DNA of 60,000 nt from Branchiostoma floridae (taxonomy: Eukaryota > Chordata > Leptocardii > Amphioxiformes > Branchiostomatidae), in NCBI RefSeq assembly GCF_000003815.2, contig NC_049996.1, forward strand, positions 7,916,012 through 7,976,011. Reading direction: 5' to 3'. The translations under genes were made by a program, and so were the position numbers. This document shows, in pieces, positions 34,006 through 48,500 of this stretch (position 1 is the stretch's first letter; the number at the start of each line of letters is the position of its first letter). The notes under the pieces are model-generated. The model worked only from the letters and a program-made list of their open reading frames with translations. It was not told where the DNA came from and made no database searches.

Positions 34006-34193
34006 TTTGCGGAACAAAGAATAATTCTAATGTTCTAAATAAACAAAACAGGTAACGGCTATGGTGTTCTGAAATAAACAACACAGGTAACTATCAACAT
34101 CTCAATAGTTACCTGTGTTGTTTATTTTGAAACACCATAGCCGTTACCTGTTTTGTTTATTTCGAACATAAGAATTATTCTTTGTTCCGCAAA
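34006..34193. repeat. 188-base near-perfect hairpin
   Basis: The left arm (34006-34094, from 'tttgcggaacaaagaataat') and the right arm (34107-34193, ending 'attctttgttccgcaaa') pair with only a few mismatches. The loop is about 12 bases. It looks like a foldback MITE. A transcript would form a long double-stranded stem. Confidence 0.8.
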
Positions 34194-36392
34194 CTTTGTA
34201 CAGCTTCATGTAATTATCCTGAAGTATAGACTGAATCATGTTCAATTAATTTTATCCTGGTTGACTAATCTTCACAAACGTATCAATGCTACTCTACGTT
34301 ATACACTCCTTTCAGGATATATGAGAATTATTTAATAAAACCACTATGTACTTACTATGCTTACGTTTTGATGTATTTCAGGCACATTCCTTAGAGTTGT
34401 TTTTTTTAACAGGATGTAGGTGGAACTTTCACAGCGGGAACACAATCATAATGATAGAAGGTACATACTAGTTCTATTATTTATACACGCATTATACCGC
34501 TTATACAGTATATCTTATACTGCAGATAAATTGCTGCAATTAAATTACATTTCATCGCCTTTCTCGGCCCCTTTATGAGGACATAGTTTGTACGTAAGGT
34601 ACACGGTACGTATGGTTGTAAAATTAAATAAAACGAAAAACTAAATAATTCAAACAAACTCTAAGTCTTTACAACGCGACGTGACAGCGTCAATATGATG
34701 TCATTTAAAAATAATATGTAAATTCCATAAGATTGAACCCAAAAAAAAGGTAAACCCTTGAACAGTAAAAAGTATAACCCGGAAAACGTTATGGAATGCA
34801 ACACAAATTTGACAGAGAGAGAGGGAATCTTGATATTAGTATCTCATACAACTTCTGTTTTTGTTTAAAGTAACAGCAGCAGCATTAGAAAAGGCCTTTT
34901 TTTATGTATTACATACAAAAGGCGGGATCTGCTATCATTATTCAGCCATTTTGGACTTTAAAAATGCATTGCTTTCAACAAACAGCCCCCAAACTCAACA
35001 GGCTAAAATGTTCGTTTGAATATTCTTTTCCAGAAAAGATACCCGGTAGAGAAATTTTACAAACATTAAGAGGATTTTTCCCGAGCTAAAGATATTGTCT
35101 TTTATCTGAGGTTGTGATCAATGGCCTCATCAAATAAGCATGATTTATAAAGACTTTCTAAAAGTCAGTATTTATTACATACTATATACGTTATGTGAGA
35201 AAATAGTTTGATATGGCTAGACAACCTGGAAAATATAGTCTACAAATATTTTTTTTTTTAAATATTCATGTCAGAAAAGTAACCTCGGCATCCCGGCAAG
35301 ATAGATATTAATAAATTGAATATTTCGACCATGTTGCTACCAAAATTTTAGGAAAATGTATCACCCACCCACACACCCAGTCTGAAGAAGGTTGACTAAG
35401 GTAATGCTACATGTTAGGGGAAGTCAACAAATCAGTTAAGTTTTAGCGTTCGGTTTTGTAATAATCTTTTTGTATTTTTGATTAATCATTTGGACACAGG
35501 CTATTCAGGGTAACATAAATAACCTGTTGTTTTAGTTGTCTTCTTTATACTCTACATGGTCTCGCCATATGCATTCCCCTATCATGTTGCCCAGTGGCAG
35601 TTTAAATTCTTGTATTTTACCTTTATTTTAATTTATTGCACTCTTGCACACTCTCAATACACTAAGCTAAATTAAAACAAGGACACAAAAGCATAAATGA
35701 GCTCAAGGCTTTTTATCCCTTAAACACCTTTCATTACTGCGGTTAAAACGACTGAACAAACTCATTTTTGCTTAGTCATCTTCATTGTACATCTCGGTAG
35801 TAAGTGTGCATACATTACTTGATTTATGCAAATCATTATACAGAATGGAGGCAAATCTTGCATAAAAAAACAGTAGTAGCAATTTTTTAAACAATTTTGG
35901 CCTTGACTTTCCTGAAAAAAATACATAATGATAAGTGCATAACAGTATTGAATTGAATATGCTTCTGATAATAGATATATCATATGGACAATTAAAATTA
36001 TAATATCACGTATTCAAAAGATGCAATTTTTTCTACATCAATAACACTTGTTTTCTATCATCCTTAATAAATAAATAACAGATACTATAACTGAGAAAGT
36101 CATAAAATGAAACATTTTCCCTGATTCCTTACGGATTCAGTTGAAGTCTTTAAGGAAGAAAACTAGTCTTACTTTAATTATCACATTCTGTTACAGGAAG
36201 GCCTACTCTAGCAGTCCTTTACATAAAAAAAGTTACAAAGCTGGAATCTATGAAATACCACACCTCATCCTACGTCTTATCACCGTTGAAGATTACATTT
36301 TTCAAGTATGCCAATTGCAATTACACACGCAAATTATTTCCTTCCCTTTACCAATGTACTCACTAGTACACTGGGGTGATGGTGACTCATGT
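34194..36392. other. AT-rich region downstream of the lectin receptor gene
   Basis: No gene is recognised. The 3' UTR of the minus-strand receptor gene should lie at its right edge. AATAAA (minus strand) overlaps the stop codon at 36397-36392, probably by chance. Confidence 0.4.
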
Positions 36393-36551
36393 TTATTCCA
36401 GAGGAGCTTGACAGATAAACCTTTGCTTGTTAGTACACTTAGTATCACCCCACATGGGAATGCCAGTGAGGCCTGACCAGTACTTAACGCACAATTTCAA
36501 TTTGCCCAAACGAAGCATCCTTTTGTTATTAGGCGTTCCTGGACACCATCC
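36393..36551 (-). CDS. Lectin receptor exon 8 (end of lectin domain, stop)
   Basis: The acceptor is ...attatgtttttcag; 159 bases including the stop TAA at 36395-36393. It starts GWCPGTPNNK, where calcium-binding members have EPN or QPD; here it is TPN (452-454). Cys467-Cys485 and Cys385-Cys493 should form the two canonical disulfides; Cys449 is unpaired. WGD (480-482) replaces the usual WND. Confidence 0.88.
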   Translation of the reverse strand, partial: GWCPGTPNNKRMLRLGKLKLCVKYWSGLTGIPMWGDTKCTNKQRFICQAPLE

Positions 36552-39500
36552 CTGAAAAACATAATGAAACAGTTTTAAGTCTTGATAGTAGACGCAATAC
36601 GCCGTGGTTTGACTCAAAACCATAATATAGTATTGGTTTAACGGTATGCTTCTCGTAAAGTCAATAATAATCCAGCACAAAAGGAAACAATACATGATTT
36701 ATATAAATTATAAATTGTATGGATATCTGGCACAAAAATACGCTAAACCAAGCTGTGCAACATCTGAGACTTAAAGGGGGGAAAATCAAGCCCCTTCACA
36801 AAGCCCTTTAGACGAGTGATCTTGTATGTTTGCCCATTCCCTATTAAAACTAACATTCTAAAAAAAAATAACCTTCCGTGACAAAAAAAAAACACATTCT
36901 GTTTGACAAGGCATGTCTTGATATACTCACTTTGTAGTGGCCCAATGTAGACCCATCTTCCCAGAGCCAGTGTCTCTCCTTAAGAAAGAAGCCCCCCTTG
37001 TCCCTCAGGCCAATCCAAAAGTCGGCGTAGTAGCCTTCCTGCCGGACAAGGTTTCTCAGGGCGAGGTCCAACTCTTCTGTTTTAGGCATGGCAAGTCTCG
37101 CACCAACATTGTTGCAGGCCTTCCTGGCATTTTTGTAGGACAGTTGTCGGTGGTTAAGCAGGATGCAGGTTCCAGCGAGGAGTCTGTATCCGACCTGGCA
37201 GCCGCCAATCCTGGGAGCTAAAACAGTGGAGGAACGTTCAACCCTCATCCGACCGATACATTATTACGACGAATCTGACCGTATTGGGTAATTTTTGACC
37301 CCATTTTGCTCATAGATATATTTCTACTGGTTCTTTTTTTCATTAGTATGTTTTCACTGTTTCACCATTCTACTGATTTTTTTTTTTCATTAGTATGTTT
37401 TTTTGTCATCACTATGTTTTTACTGTTTCACAAATATATGAAAAATATTTTGACAAGTTTTGGTGTAATTTATTTTTACTCACTATCATAATTAATGCAG
37501 AAATTATGGAGAAACCTCCTTTGCTCTAAAAATCTACTGTACTCCACTTACTTTAACAATGCTTTTGTCTTATCAATTTCTAAGCAATGATATTTGTAAT
37601 ACAATAGCATATTAATGTTATTTGACAATAAATCAATCAATCAATCAGCCGCGGGCATCAGGGGAGATGCATAGCGGCTGTAGACATGTCCCTCCAAGAT
37701 GTTCTGTTTTCAGCCAGAGTTCTCCAGTCAGATCTGCTGACCCCTGTGGTGTCCAGCACGTTGAAGACTTGGTCCTCCCATCTGCTCCTAGGACGGCCTC
37801 TGGGGCGCCTCCAAGTTGAATCTGGAACTGAGGTGATCAATTTGATCACTTCCTGGGTCGGTGTTGCTCTGGAGATGTGTCCCAGAAGGTTAAGCTGGTA
37901 CTTGGTGATCTTCTGGCTGACCGGGATCTGGTTTGTTGTGTGGCGTACTACTTCGTTGGTGACATGGTCCTGCCAGCGGATGCCCTCGATGCTTCTAAGG
38001 CACTGTGAATCGAAGGAGTCTAGTTTCTGTTTCAGTGACTTGGTGAGAGTCCATGACTCGGCTCCATACAGGAGCACTGAAAGAACCAGAGTGTTGTACA
38101 CCTTCAGCTTGGCCGTTCTGGAGAGATGCTTGCAGCGCCATACACGGCTAAGGCTGGCAAAGGCTGCAGAGGCGATTCCGAGTCTGCGCTTGACATCTTG
38201 GTCAGACTTGCAGTCCTGCGTAATAACGCTGCCGAGATAGGTGAAGCATGAAACCACCTCTACTGACTCTCCATTGATCGGTGGACAGGTAGGTTGATCA
38301 AGAAAGTCACTGAGGGACTGCACCTTAGTCTTCAGCCAGCTGACTTCTAGACCCAGGTTTTGACTCTCGGCTGAAAAGATCTCCAGCGTGCTGACAAGGG
38401 CATCGAACAACTCTGCAAGCAGTGCCACGTCGTCGGCGTAATCCATGTCTGTGAATGTATGTTGACCGTACGTAACTCCACACATCCCTCGGCCAACAGT
38501 CCTGGACATTACATGGTCAATGGCGATGTTAAACAGCGTTGGAGCCAGGACACAACCTTGGCGTACGCCGCTGAGAAGTGTGAACCAGTCCGAGTAGTTT
38601 GTTCCTACTCGAACGCAGCTTGCAGCTTTGACAATAAAAGATAGAGTATTTCTGAAAAGTTGATTTTGCACCATAGTCTGCCAACTAATCACATACAGAC
38701 AGTGACTCTTGTCTATTTTTCTGCAAATGCCTTTCTTGTAGGTTCCTTTTGCTTATCTCGTCCATATATTGTCTTGTAATTGATAAGAAACATTCACTTT
38801 CATAAGTAAAGGCAATTAGTGCTTATTATCATAATCAATGCAGAATGTAAAAAAAACGTGTTTTACTCTACATTTGTTTCAAAATATTCTGTGTTTTACT
38901 CATCCAATCAACTATAACTTTTTGCTGTAATAGCAATGATAAGGAATGTCTGTCATTTTATTGAAATGTTTTGATATTTACGTAATTAATGATGCATAAT
39001 TGGCTCGGCTCATTTTTGACAGCAACGAACCAGACACAAACTTTCAAGTATAGCTTATACAGTAATCGGCAAAAGGCGGTGAAAAATTGGTAGATGTTGT
39101 AAGACACGTATACATACCTATTCATGGAAGGAATTTTTTCTCTGATTAAAAAAATTAATGTTGATATGGCAGATATGGCGCCTGGGGTCAAAACTCACTC
39201 TATGGTCGGATGAGAGTTAAATACCAAAAGAAGGAAATTTCCAAGAATACCTTTACTATGAATGCTATGCCTACTTTTTTTTAAATCTAATTTTTAAAAA
39301 CTTCATTTCAATTTTTGCATTTGTGGAGCCCCATCCTTAACAATTTGCCAAGTTTGACTATCTTATTCACAACGTACAGAATATCAGAACATAAATTGCA
39401 CATTTACATGACCCGCATTTTAATTTACACCGGTACAAGTTATTTATATCACAAATATGGAATCCCAGCATTTCCTCTTGAGAAATCCTTGGCATAATTA

Positions 39501-42500
39501 AATAGGTACATGCTCGACAGAAAAATAATAATTGGCCAACTAAAACAGGGTTGCTCGATAAAATATAAGAAATGGAAAAAACGTTCCGCATATACTTGCG
39601 AGTGTTTAATCCTTATTCCACACCTTAATATTGAAATATGTTGTTTTCACTTCAAGTTTGTATTCTCTTTGTCAATTTCTTTATCCGCTGATGCATATAG
39701 AATGCATCACGGTGTATTTAGTATTATCCGAGGTCCCAGCCCGACCGCGGGTCGGATTGCGCGAAATAGTTCGATTTATTCGAATAGAGCCCGTCTGATA
39801 GGGAAAGTTATCACCCGGTCCGGAACACCCGTATCGAACGTTTTCGCGTCACAGGTATGACATAAACATCAGGGATATGGCACCATTACATCGATTGCTC
39901 ACTTGGGAATTTTTGCCTAGTCAATCAAAATTCTCTATAAACGTATGGTTGTTTCTAGTCTTTGCCAGCCATTTTAACCGTTAGCGGATATGTTTGAAAC
40001 CTTATTAAAAGCAGTTTTTGTTTTGTGTGACTCACTTTTCCTGGTCGTCGATGTGTCTTGGTTTAAATTCCCAAGTCGCTTGCTCCGTATCATCACGCTG
40101 GTTGCAAACTAGGATAATAAAAAAACGCGATGTCATCATTGTCATATATTCAACGGTATGAAAACTTACAGCCTAAATATAAAATAACAATAAATAGATA
40201 AGAAATTGGAGAAGAAATTGGAGAAGAACTTAATATCTTGCATAACATCTCAACGAAATTAGATAATCACGTAAATGTAGTAAAAAATACGACATATTAA
40301 AGACGACTGAAAAGGCACGAATCTAGGAAAATAGTTTGAACGTAAAATGTTTTATGTAAAAAAGAAGATAATGAAATGTTATTGTTACCTCTTTGTCTGT
40401 GGTTGTCATATCCAGCAATGTAGTTGTCACTGCCGGAATTGCATCTGTGAAAGCTGGTATTTTGGTTGTTGAGGCTGGCCGTGTGGTTGTCACGGCGGGC
40501 AGTGCGGTTTTCACAGATGACAGTGCGGTTGTCTCGACAGTTCTGGTAGTTGTCATTGAGGTTGTCACGGCTTGCGGCGGATATGTCACGGCTGGCACTG
40601 TGGTTGTTACGACCGGCATTGTGGTAGCCATGTTTGCCTGTGAAGTTTCACGTTCATGACCGGCGACCCCCGAAGATAAGTTGGTCGTTGAAGATTGGTT
40701 CGCCAATAGCTAAGTAAAGAAAACAAACGTCCTGGTCAACAAAGAAAATGAATGATATGACAATAACAGAAAGTTATATGGAAAAATTATACATATTATT
40801 TGAGTTTGCATTCCATATTGTTTCATAGGTATTATCTCCACCGCATTATATAGCCATTGTTTTATTAATTTTATGGGATGCCAATTAAAGTACTGTAGAC
40901 AGAAGTTAAGAAAGCACACCAAGGGCTAGCTGTGTGGTTAGAAAATAAGAGAGGAGACTGACCTGATATATTTTTCCTTTGTTCTCCTTCGGTGTACCAG
41001 TAAGGTAAATGTTGATGATAACTGCTGAAGCAACCAAAGCTGCCACTGCAACAGCGATGATGACGCAACGGAGTAGATGGGGGTGGAGACTTGCGCAGAA
41101 TAACCATATTTGGCCTACGAAAAGTCAATCATTAACACAGAGGTAAAGTTTTTAGGGCAACCATAGTGACTTTTTTGCAACGGTTCTATTGGGCGTTATT
41201 AAATATCAAATTATAAAGAGTCCCACGTGATTCATACCAACTTGTCAAGAAAATAAATATGTCTAAAACACAAGAAGAGAATCCAAAACGTCTAGCGTGA
41301 CATTACTATGCCGCTCGTGAATTCAATATAATGCAATTTATCATTAGTGGTGATATTGGCTCTTCATAAGTCTTGCTGCATATATATTAGTTCATGTTTA
41401 CTGAGGCAGGCGTTTATTGTTCCCCACATGGATATTATTTAGTAAATACACAAAGGAAAATGTAAACGGGCACAATGCAATGAAGCCGAGTGACAGTGCA
41501 GGGGGTGATTCTGATTTACCCTCATGATTTTTTAAAAAAACATTTTGAATTGTTACAACTTTCAGTGAGACATGCCGATTCTATTAAGGAAAAAGTACTG
41601 TGGACATGTTAGAGTGGGGCACTATGGTCACCTAGTATTATTTCTAGTCTTGCCTAGCAGTATTTGGAGATTTTCTGAGAATCTAATCGTCCAGGAGAGA
41701 ATGTTTAGGGCTTGGAACACGGTGACCCTCTTCCCATTTATAGAAAAAATTAGAAATGTATATTTCGAAATGTATATAGAGTCCATTCCAAGACACCATG
41801 AGGGTTTTTAGGTGATATTTGTAATAAGTCTGAATTATTTTCAATAAAAGAATATCCAAGCAAGCCACAATAATTATATTCTTTTCAAATAAACTAACTA
41901 AGAAAATACTCACCTATTTGAATTCCTTTGAATATTTTTAGAAACATTTGAAAGTAACTGTACAAAATATCGTTATTTAGAATAATTGTGAAATCTCTGT
42001 GTGATTCTTTGACATTTACAAATATTTACAAATATTTGTAAACTTTGCCAAATGGTAAAATTAGTTTATTTCCCCCATAAAAGTAAGCCATATTGTAGTC
42101 TCTGAATATTTTTAGATTTTACAGCTGGGCACTGTTGGATCCTTTGCGGTGGGCTATTGTTGCATGGCACCCAGCCATACTTTGCAAGGATGTGTGAATT
42201 GCTATCTTCCCAGCCCCATGAACCATTAAAAAAAATGGTAGAAAATGGTAAATAATGGTAGAAAGCTGTTATCATTATCCACGCCATGAATATTTCCAAA
42301 GTTTTACAGGACCAGGAAAATATCTATAAAGTTGAAACGGCGGTAGAAATATTTCTAAAGTATCAAATGTCCTAGACATATAATTACAAAACTTAAAAAT
42401 CAGTTCAAATCAAACAATGGCAACAAACATCCGCACGGGGGGGGGGGGTGGCTGAGGGGGGGCTAAAAGTGTCCGCGGCAATTTTGACCCCCTATAACTC

Positions 42501-45500
42501 CCAAACGGCTTGTGCAAGAACAACCAAACTTGGTGAGTTTTCCTAAAATATTGTTGGCAACAATTTTAAAAAGATTGGGGAAGTTTATGATTTTCGTGTT
42601 GCCATGGCAACGGGATTCTGAAAGGCAAATTTTACAAAAATCACTAATTTTGGTTTAAACAATGGGATTTTAAGATTTTCTTGCTAAACTTAACATCTTT
42701 TCATATATCTTTAATATCTAAGACATATTAGTTACACATTTATAATTAAATATTCATAAATTATGCTAATGAGATGACGTAATAGGTCAAAATCCAAGAT
42801 GGCGGACAATATCATGTTGAAAAGTATAACAAGCTTATTTTCACTCAAATTTCATCACTACTTGGTATTTTCTTACAGAAAACATTCATTTGAACGTTTG
42901 TAATCCATTTTCAGGGGTTTTTAGCGTTGTATGTTGAAAAAAATGTATCTGCAAAAATTTAAGCTTGATAGCGGATCCTCTATGAGTCGATCAACNNNNN
43001 NNNNNNNNNNNNNNNNNNNNNNNNNNNNNNNNNNNNNNNNNNNNNNNNNNNNNNNNNNNNNNNNNNNNNNNNNNNNNNNNNNNNNNNNNNNNNNNNNNNN
43101 NNNNNNNNNNNNNNNNNNNNNNNNNNNNNNNNNNNNNNNNNNNNNNNNNNNNNNNNNNNNNNNNNNNNNNNNNNNNNNNNNNNNNNNNNNNNNNNNNNNN
43201 NNNNNNGGGGAAGGGGGGTCGAATGAGCCCCCCCCCCCCCGGCCAGGGAAGATGGGGTTAAAATGGACTCTATGCACCTTTCTTGTTATCTTGTCGAAGT
43301 GCACCAGGTACGTAGGTTGGGTTGTTGAGCAAGTCCGAACCGTCCTTTTGTACTTTGTATGATGAAGCGGCGTCTTCGTCTTTGTCAGCTCGTTGCCCTT
43401 TGTCTGTAGCAGCCTCATCTGAGTCGATGTTATGGTACACGTGGCTGTCGTCGGGTTCGCCATCTTGTGTGCTACATCGGGGGACTTCTGGAAGTTCTGT
43501 TTAAAAGTCAGAGATGCACATAACGTATTACTAAAGAAAAATAAATGTTGCCAGAAAGATAGAAAGTTCCCTTATCATAACAATGAAAGTACCTATTACG
43601 TTATAGAGATTATTCTTCTTAATCTTGATTTTGTTTAACATCTACTTAAATTTGTAAATTGTAGCATCCACACATATGAATAAATGAATAGCTGGAAGAG
43701 AGGAATGAATGAAGAAATAAATGAAAGGATACTAAACATGGCTCCACAGAATAATGAAACTTCATTTGCCGCGTATAATTAGTTTAGAAAAACAACGTGT
43801 CTCTAGACACGTACACACTTTGACTACGTGCTTCTATTGGAAAAAAATCAAAGAATACATCTTATTATGAAACTAAGTGGTCTAGATGAAAATCGAGAAG
43901 CAATCATCGCAAAACATTCTTGTTTTGTTTTGCGAAGGGTTTTTGCAGACAAGTGATTGAAAAATATTTTTCTTATTTTTCTATCAAAGATACAAACTGT
44001 GGAATACGCAAAAGATAATATTCAGAAAACGAAATTGTATTGAAAATACGTGTGTTTTTACTCAAAAGCAGATAATTTTGTTTAGATTCTGTTTAGATAT
44101 CATTTTTAAAGTAAATATTAACTTGTAAATGTGGTGTCTTTTTATTCGTTAAGCGTTGTTATTTTTTTAAAATCATCATGTAAGAAATCGGAATGTTTTC
44201 CCCTGCAACATATCTATAACTTTGGGTTAAAATGAAAGTTTTGAAAACTTCACTGGTATTTAAATGAATTAAACAACGACATACAAACTAAGCGTGTTTG
44301 ACAAGACTTTCAATCTGATCAAATGATTATCAAGTTAATTCTCATTTCACTGTACAATAAACTTTATCATGCATATAAACAAACAAAAATTTAAAGAAAA
44401 CACCTACTGAAATATTTACCTCCATGAAAAAATGGAGGTATAGTTTTTAGTGTGTCTGTGTGTGTGTGTGTTTGTGTGTGTGTTTGTGTGTGTGTCTGTG
44501 TGTCCGCATATTTGTGGTCATCATAACTTCAGAACCTCTTGATGGACTACGATGATATTTGGTATGTAGGTAGGGGTTGGGAAGACGAAGGTCAAGGTCA
44601 ATTTTGGGCCCCCTGGTGTGTGGCCTTGGTACTGCAGCGCAACTTCCGGTTTTGCTATCTCGGTGTTCTGAACATGCTATGGTCAAGATTTTTAAGTATT
44701 AGATAGCTCTTGTGCTCAGGAAAAAATTACGTAAGTTTGGGCCCCCTAGCGTCTAGTTTGGGAATAGCAGGGGCATTTTTGTCAAAAACTTCTGACGAGG
44801 ATAACTGAAGAAGGGAACAACGGATTTTCATCATTTTTGGTATGTAGGTACCTTAGACAATTTTGTACAAGATTAAATACTAATTATGCAAAATAGGAGT
44901 ACATTTGCATAATTAATGAGGATATTATATCATGGCAGTTTTTTCAATGTATCTCTTGCCCTGGATGTGATATGGTCTTGACATTTGGCTGGTAGATAGC
45001 TTGCAGTGTCATGACAAAGTGGGGCAGATTTCAGCCCCCTAACATTTAATTGCGGAACTGCAGGAGCGTTTTTGTCAAGACATTCTAAAGAGGATAACTG
45101 CAGAAAAGATTGATGGATTGGCATCATACTAGGCATGCGGGTACCTTAGGCAAATATGTTCATAATGATATACATTTTATGCAAATGAGGACTTAATTTG
45201 CATGATTAATGAGGAAATTGTACAATTCCATTGTTTTCAATAACTGGACTTCAATAAATGTAACACATGTTAACTATGATAGGTGGAATATAAGCAGATA
45301 CCAAGTATGGTAATGAGGAACTTATTTGCATAATTTATGTAAAAATTGCAAAAACGCTTTATGATTAATAATGGGAATTTTATAATTGTGACATGTGTAC
45401 GTTAGTCAATGATGAACAATACCATGCATAAATTATGTTAATGTGCTAGTCAATTGCATGAAATTTACGAAAGCTCTAAATTTTCATGGAGGTATGAGGT

Positions 45501-48500
45501 CGCCGAACTCTACTTAGTAGAGTTTTTACGAGGGTGTGAGTAGTATGTAGTCAGCACGCTGACTAATATTATTCTGGAGCAAGATGGAGCAGGTCAGAGG
45601 TAATCGTCTGACGGCAAAATCTAGGGGTATTTGCTGAGCTCTGGGTAGGGGTGAAAGAGGGGTCAAGTCGACCTTTTGACCCACCAATGTAACTATGACA
45701 CCCCCCAATGACCCCCCTGACCCCCCCTCCAATCATAAGGGGCATGCCCTTATTTGGCCTGGTTGTAAGGCTCTACGCCTTTTTCTTTAATCTATCTATT
45801 TTTTTTTGGGTTGAACCAAGGCTCAGGTCGACCTTCCTACCCACCGAGGAAATTCTTACACCCCCCCAACACCCCCCCCCCCTCTCGTGAGACATGCCCT
45901 TACTTGCCCTGGCCGTAAGGCTAAACGCCGGGAGGCCTTCCTTTTTTCGTTATTACCTCCATGAAATGTTATGGAATGGAGGTTATATTTTCTGTTATGT
46001 GTCTCTGTCTGTGTAGATGATTACTCAAGAACGGCTGGATGGATTGGTTTCATACTTGTTGTGTTGGTGGGGTGTGATGACAACTTGAATCGATGAGATA
46101 TTGGGAGCCGTATCTGTCGTTATAATCGATGTAATAATATCAGAAATCACCCCTATATTTGAGATATATTGGTACAGGCATCATGCTTTATGTGTTTGTT
46201 AATGGGCTTAGCTGCAAGCAGATAGTGAGGTGACAGCTGTTTGGGGAACCCCCAGTAGTTTTATTTATGTCTGCTTAGGACTGTTTAAAATATTTGTAAT
46301 AGTTGGCACATTAGCAGCTGTTTCCCGATGCTGGGCAACTGTTTCCCGATGCTGGACAATTTGAATATGATAAATAACTTTGTATTTAGCCACTTGTGCC
46401 TTTTGGGACTTGGTGTGTTATACTTCGTTTGCGCTGTTAGATTTTGTGCTCCGCGTGGCTTATGCTGATGTTGTGTTGGTAAGTACTTGCATTATTATAT
46501 ATCGGGCATCAACTTGTCCCCGTATCCTACATGTAGGTATTGGTTGACGGATATTTCATGTCCTTTTGGTTGTGTTGATGACTATAAACATACATAGCAT
46601 CCACAAAAAAAACATAAATATTTCATGGAGGTATGAGGTCCCCGAACTCTAGTTTTATCTAGTTTTATCGTACAGGTTAGTTTTACGTACGAAAATATAC
46701 CATGTATATGTACGTGAAGTGAATCCTTGCTTTGGAGTTGCTATACGTGTTGTTCCGGAGTAAAAACACTGCTCCGGAGTATGCTCCGGAGTAAGTGAGT
46801 AAGCATATTAGTTGTAAGACAGTATAATTGTCATGTATGTACGGACATATACCGGCTGTATGTACATGCAGTGAAACATTGCTTTTGGAGTAACTATACG
46901 TGTTGCTCAGGAGTAAAAACACTGCTCCCGAGTAAAAATACTGCTCCGGAGTATGCTCCGGAGTAAGTGAGTAAGTATATGTATATTTGTTGTAAGTATG
47001 TATATTTGTCATGTACGTACGACCATATACCATCTATATGTACATGCAGTGAAACATTGCTTTGGAGTAGCTATACGTGGTGCTCCGGAGTAAAAACACT
47101 GCTCCGCAGTAAAAATATTGCTCCGGAGTATGCTCCGGAGTAAATGAGTAAGTATATTTGTTTCATACATCTATACTTCCTACCACAAATGTATTTACGG
47201 CATATGTAGCATACAAACAGGGAGTGGGAGGAGATAACCGTATGGTCCCTTCCACTTAAATGCGCGACAAATATATGTGTGCACATCAATATCTTATAAT
47301 TTTCCTTCTGTCCACCGGACAAAAAGCATGCCTCACGTCTGCGACATTTGTGATCGGGAATTTGATCGTGCGTTCAACCTCGAGCGTCATATGGAAAGAA
47401 AACACCGAGACAAGTCAGGTGTTGCCTCGGGAGAAGTCGTCGTTGATGCCGAGACGGGCTCTTACCGGGAACGCGATGTTTTTGACGCCTCCGACGTGTC
47501 ATCTGAACACGACACGGACACGGTTGGTTCCGAAGATTCGATGGCGTCACAAGATGAAGAAAGCTTTTCAGACGCCAAATCTGTGCTTGGCTCCGAGCAG
47601 GGAGACTCCACATCAGAAACCGACAGCGCTCAAAGTGGTTCCGAGAGTGATACAGGGACAGATGTCTCCTCCGGGACGGTATCATCTGATGACAGTGAAC
47701 GTACCGGCTACGACAGCGGCTACCACAGCGGTGACGACGAGGAGTGGACACTCTATCGAGACTGGTCCATCGCACTACCTCACCAGCCAGGCGATGTTCC
47801 TCAAAGTGTCATCAAACAGACGAAGCGCGCTGGCAAAAAGTTTTATCTAATAGAGTTCGCTGCGCTGCTTCGTTACAGTAATGAGATCGAATACGGCAAG
47901 AAGTGGGTCTCAGAACAGACACTGATGAAAAAAATATGGTTACCTCGTCCTGAAGTAATGTGAGGTCGCCATATCGTTTGCAGTACAACTTTTCTTTCCT
48001 GATGTGATACCATGTTTCACATATAGGACGAAATATACGTTGGTTATGAATTCCTTCATATATTTTTTTATACACGTCAAGTGATAGGATCACCGTACAC
48101 TAATGTATTTTGTGTTTTTGTGTTGATATATGTCTACATTACAGGCACGTACATGGCAAATACGTATGCGTTACTTAACACGAATATACTTACTCACTAA
48201 CTCCGGAGCATACTCCGGAGCAGTTTTTTTACTCCGGAGCAGTGTTTTTACTCCGGAGCAACACGTATAGTTACTCCAAAGCAATGATTCACTACATGTA
48301 CATATAAATGGTATATATTTGTACGTACATGACAAATATACATACTTACAACAAATATACTTACTCATTTACTCCGGAGCATACTCCGGAGCAATATTTT
48401 TACTCCGGAGCAGTGTTTTTACTCCGGAGCACCACGTATAGCTACTCCAAAGCAACGTTTCACTGCATGTACATATAGATGGTATATGGTCGTACGTACA

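Noticed and set aside
36850-36930. Extension of lectin exon 7 past the TACAAA/GTGAGT border
   Set aside because: The read-through peptide departs from the lectin fold, while splicing to 36551 restores the conserved C-terminal third.
40393-40659. Val-rich plus-strand ORF
   Set aside because: Antisense shadow of the Thr-rich stalk exon (40709-40389).
42921-43463. 180-codon ORF spanning the gap, and its 143-codon plus-strand partner
   Set aside because: Both run through 211 unknown bases. The minus-strand one uses a different frame from receptor exon 3, which is fixed by splice phase.
47260-47850. 196-codon plus-strand ORF and 133-codon minus-strand ORF over the zinc-finger gene
   Set aside because: They lack motifs. 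The frame from 47328 has the C2H2 finger and the expected acidic composition.
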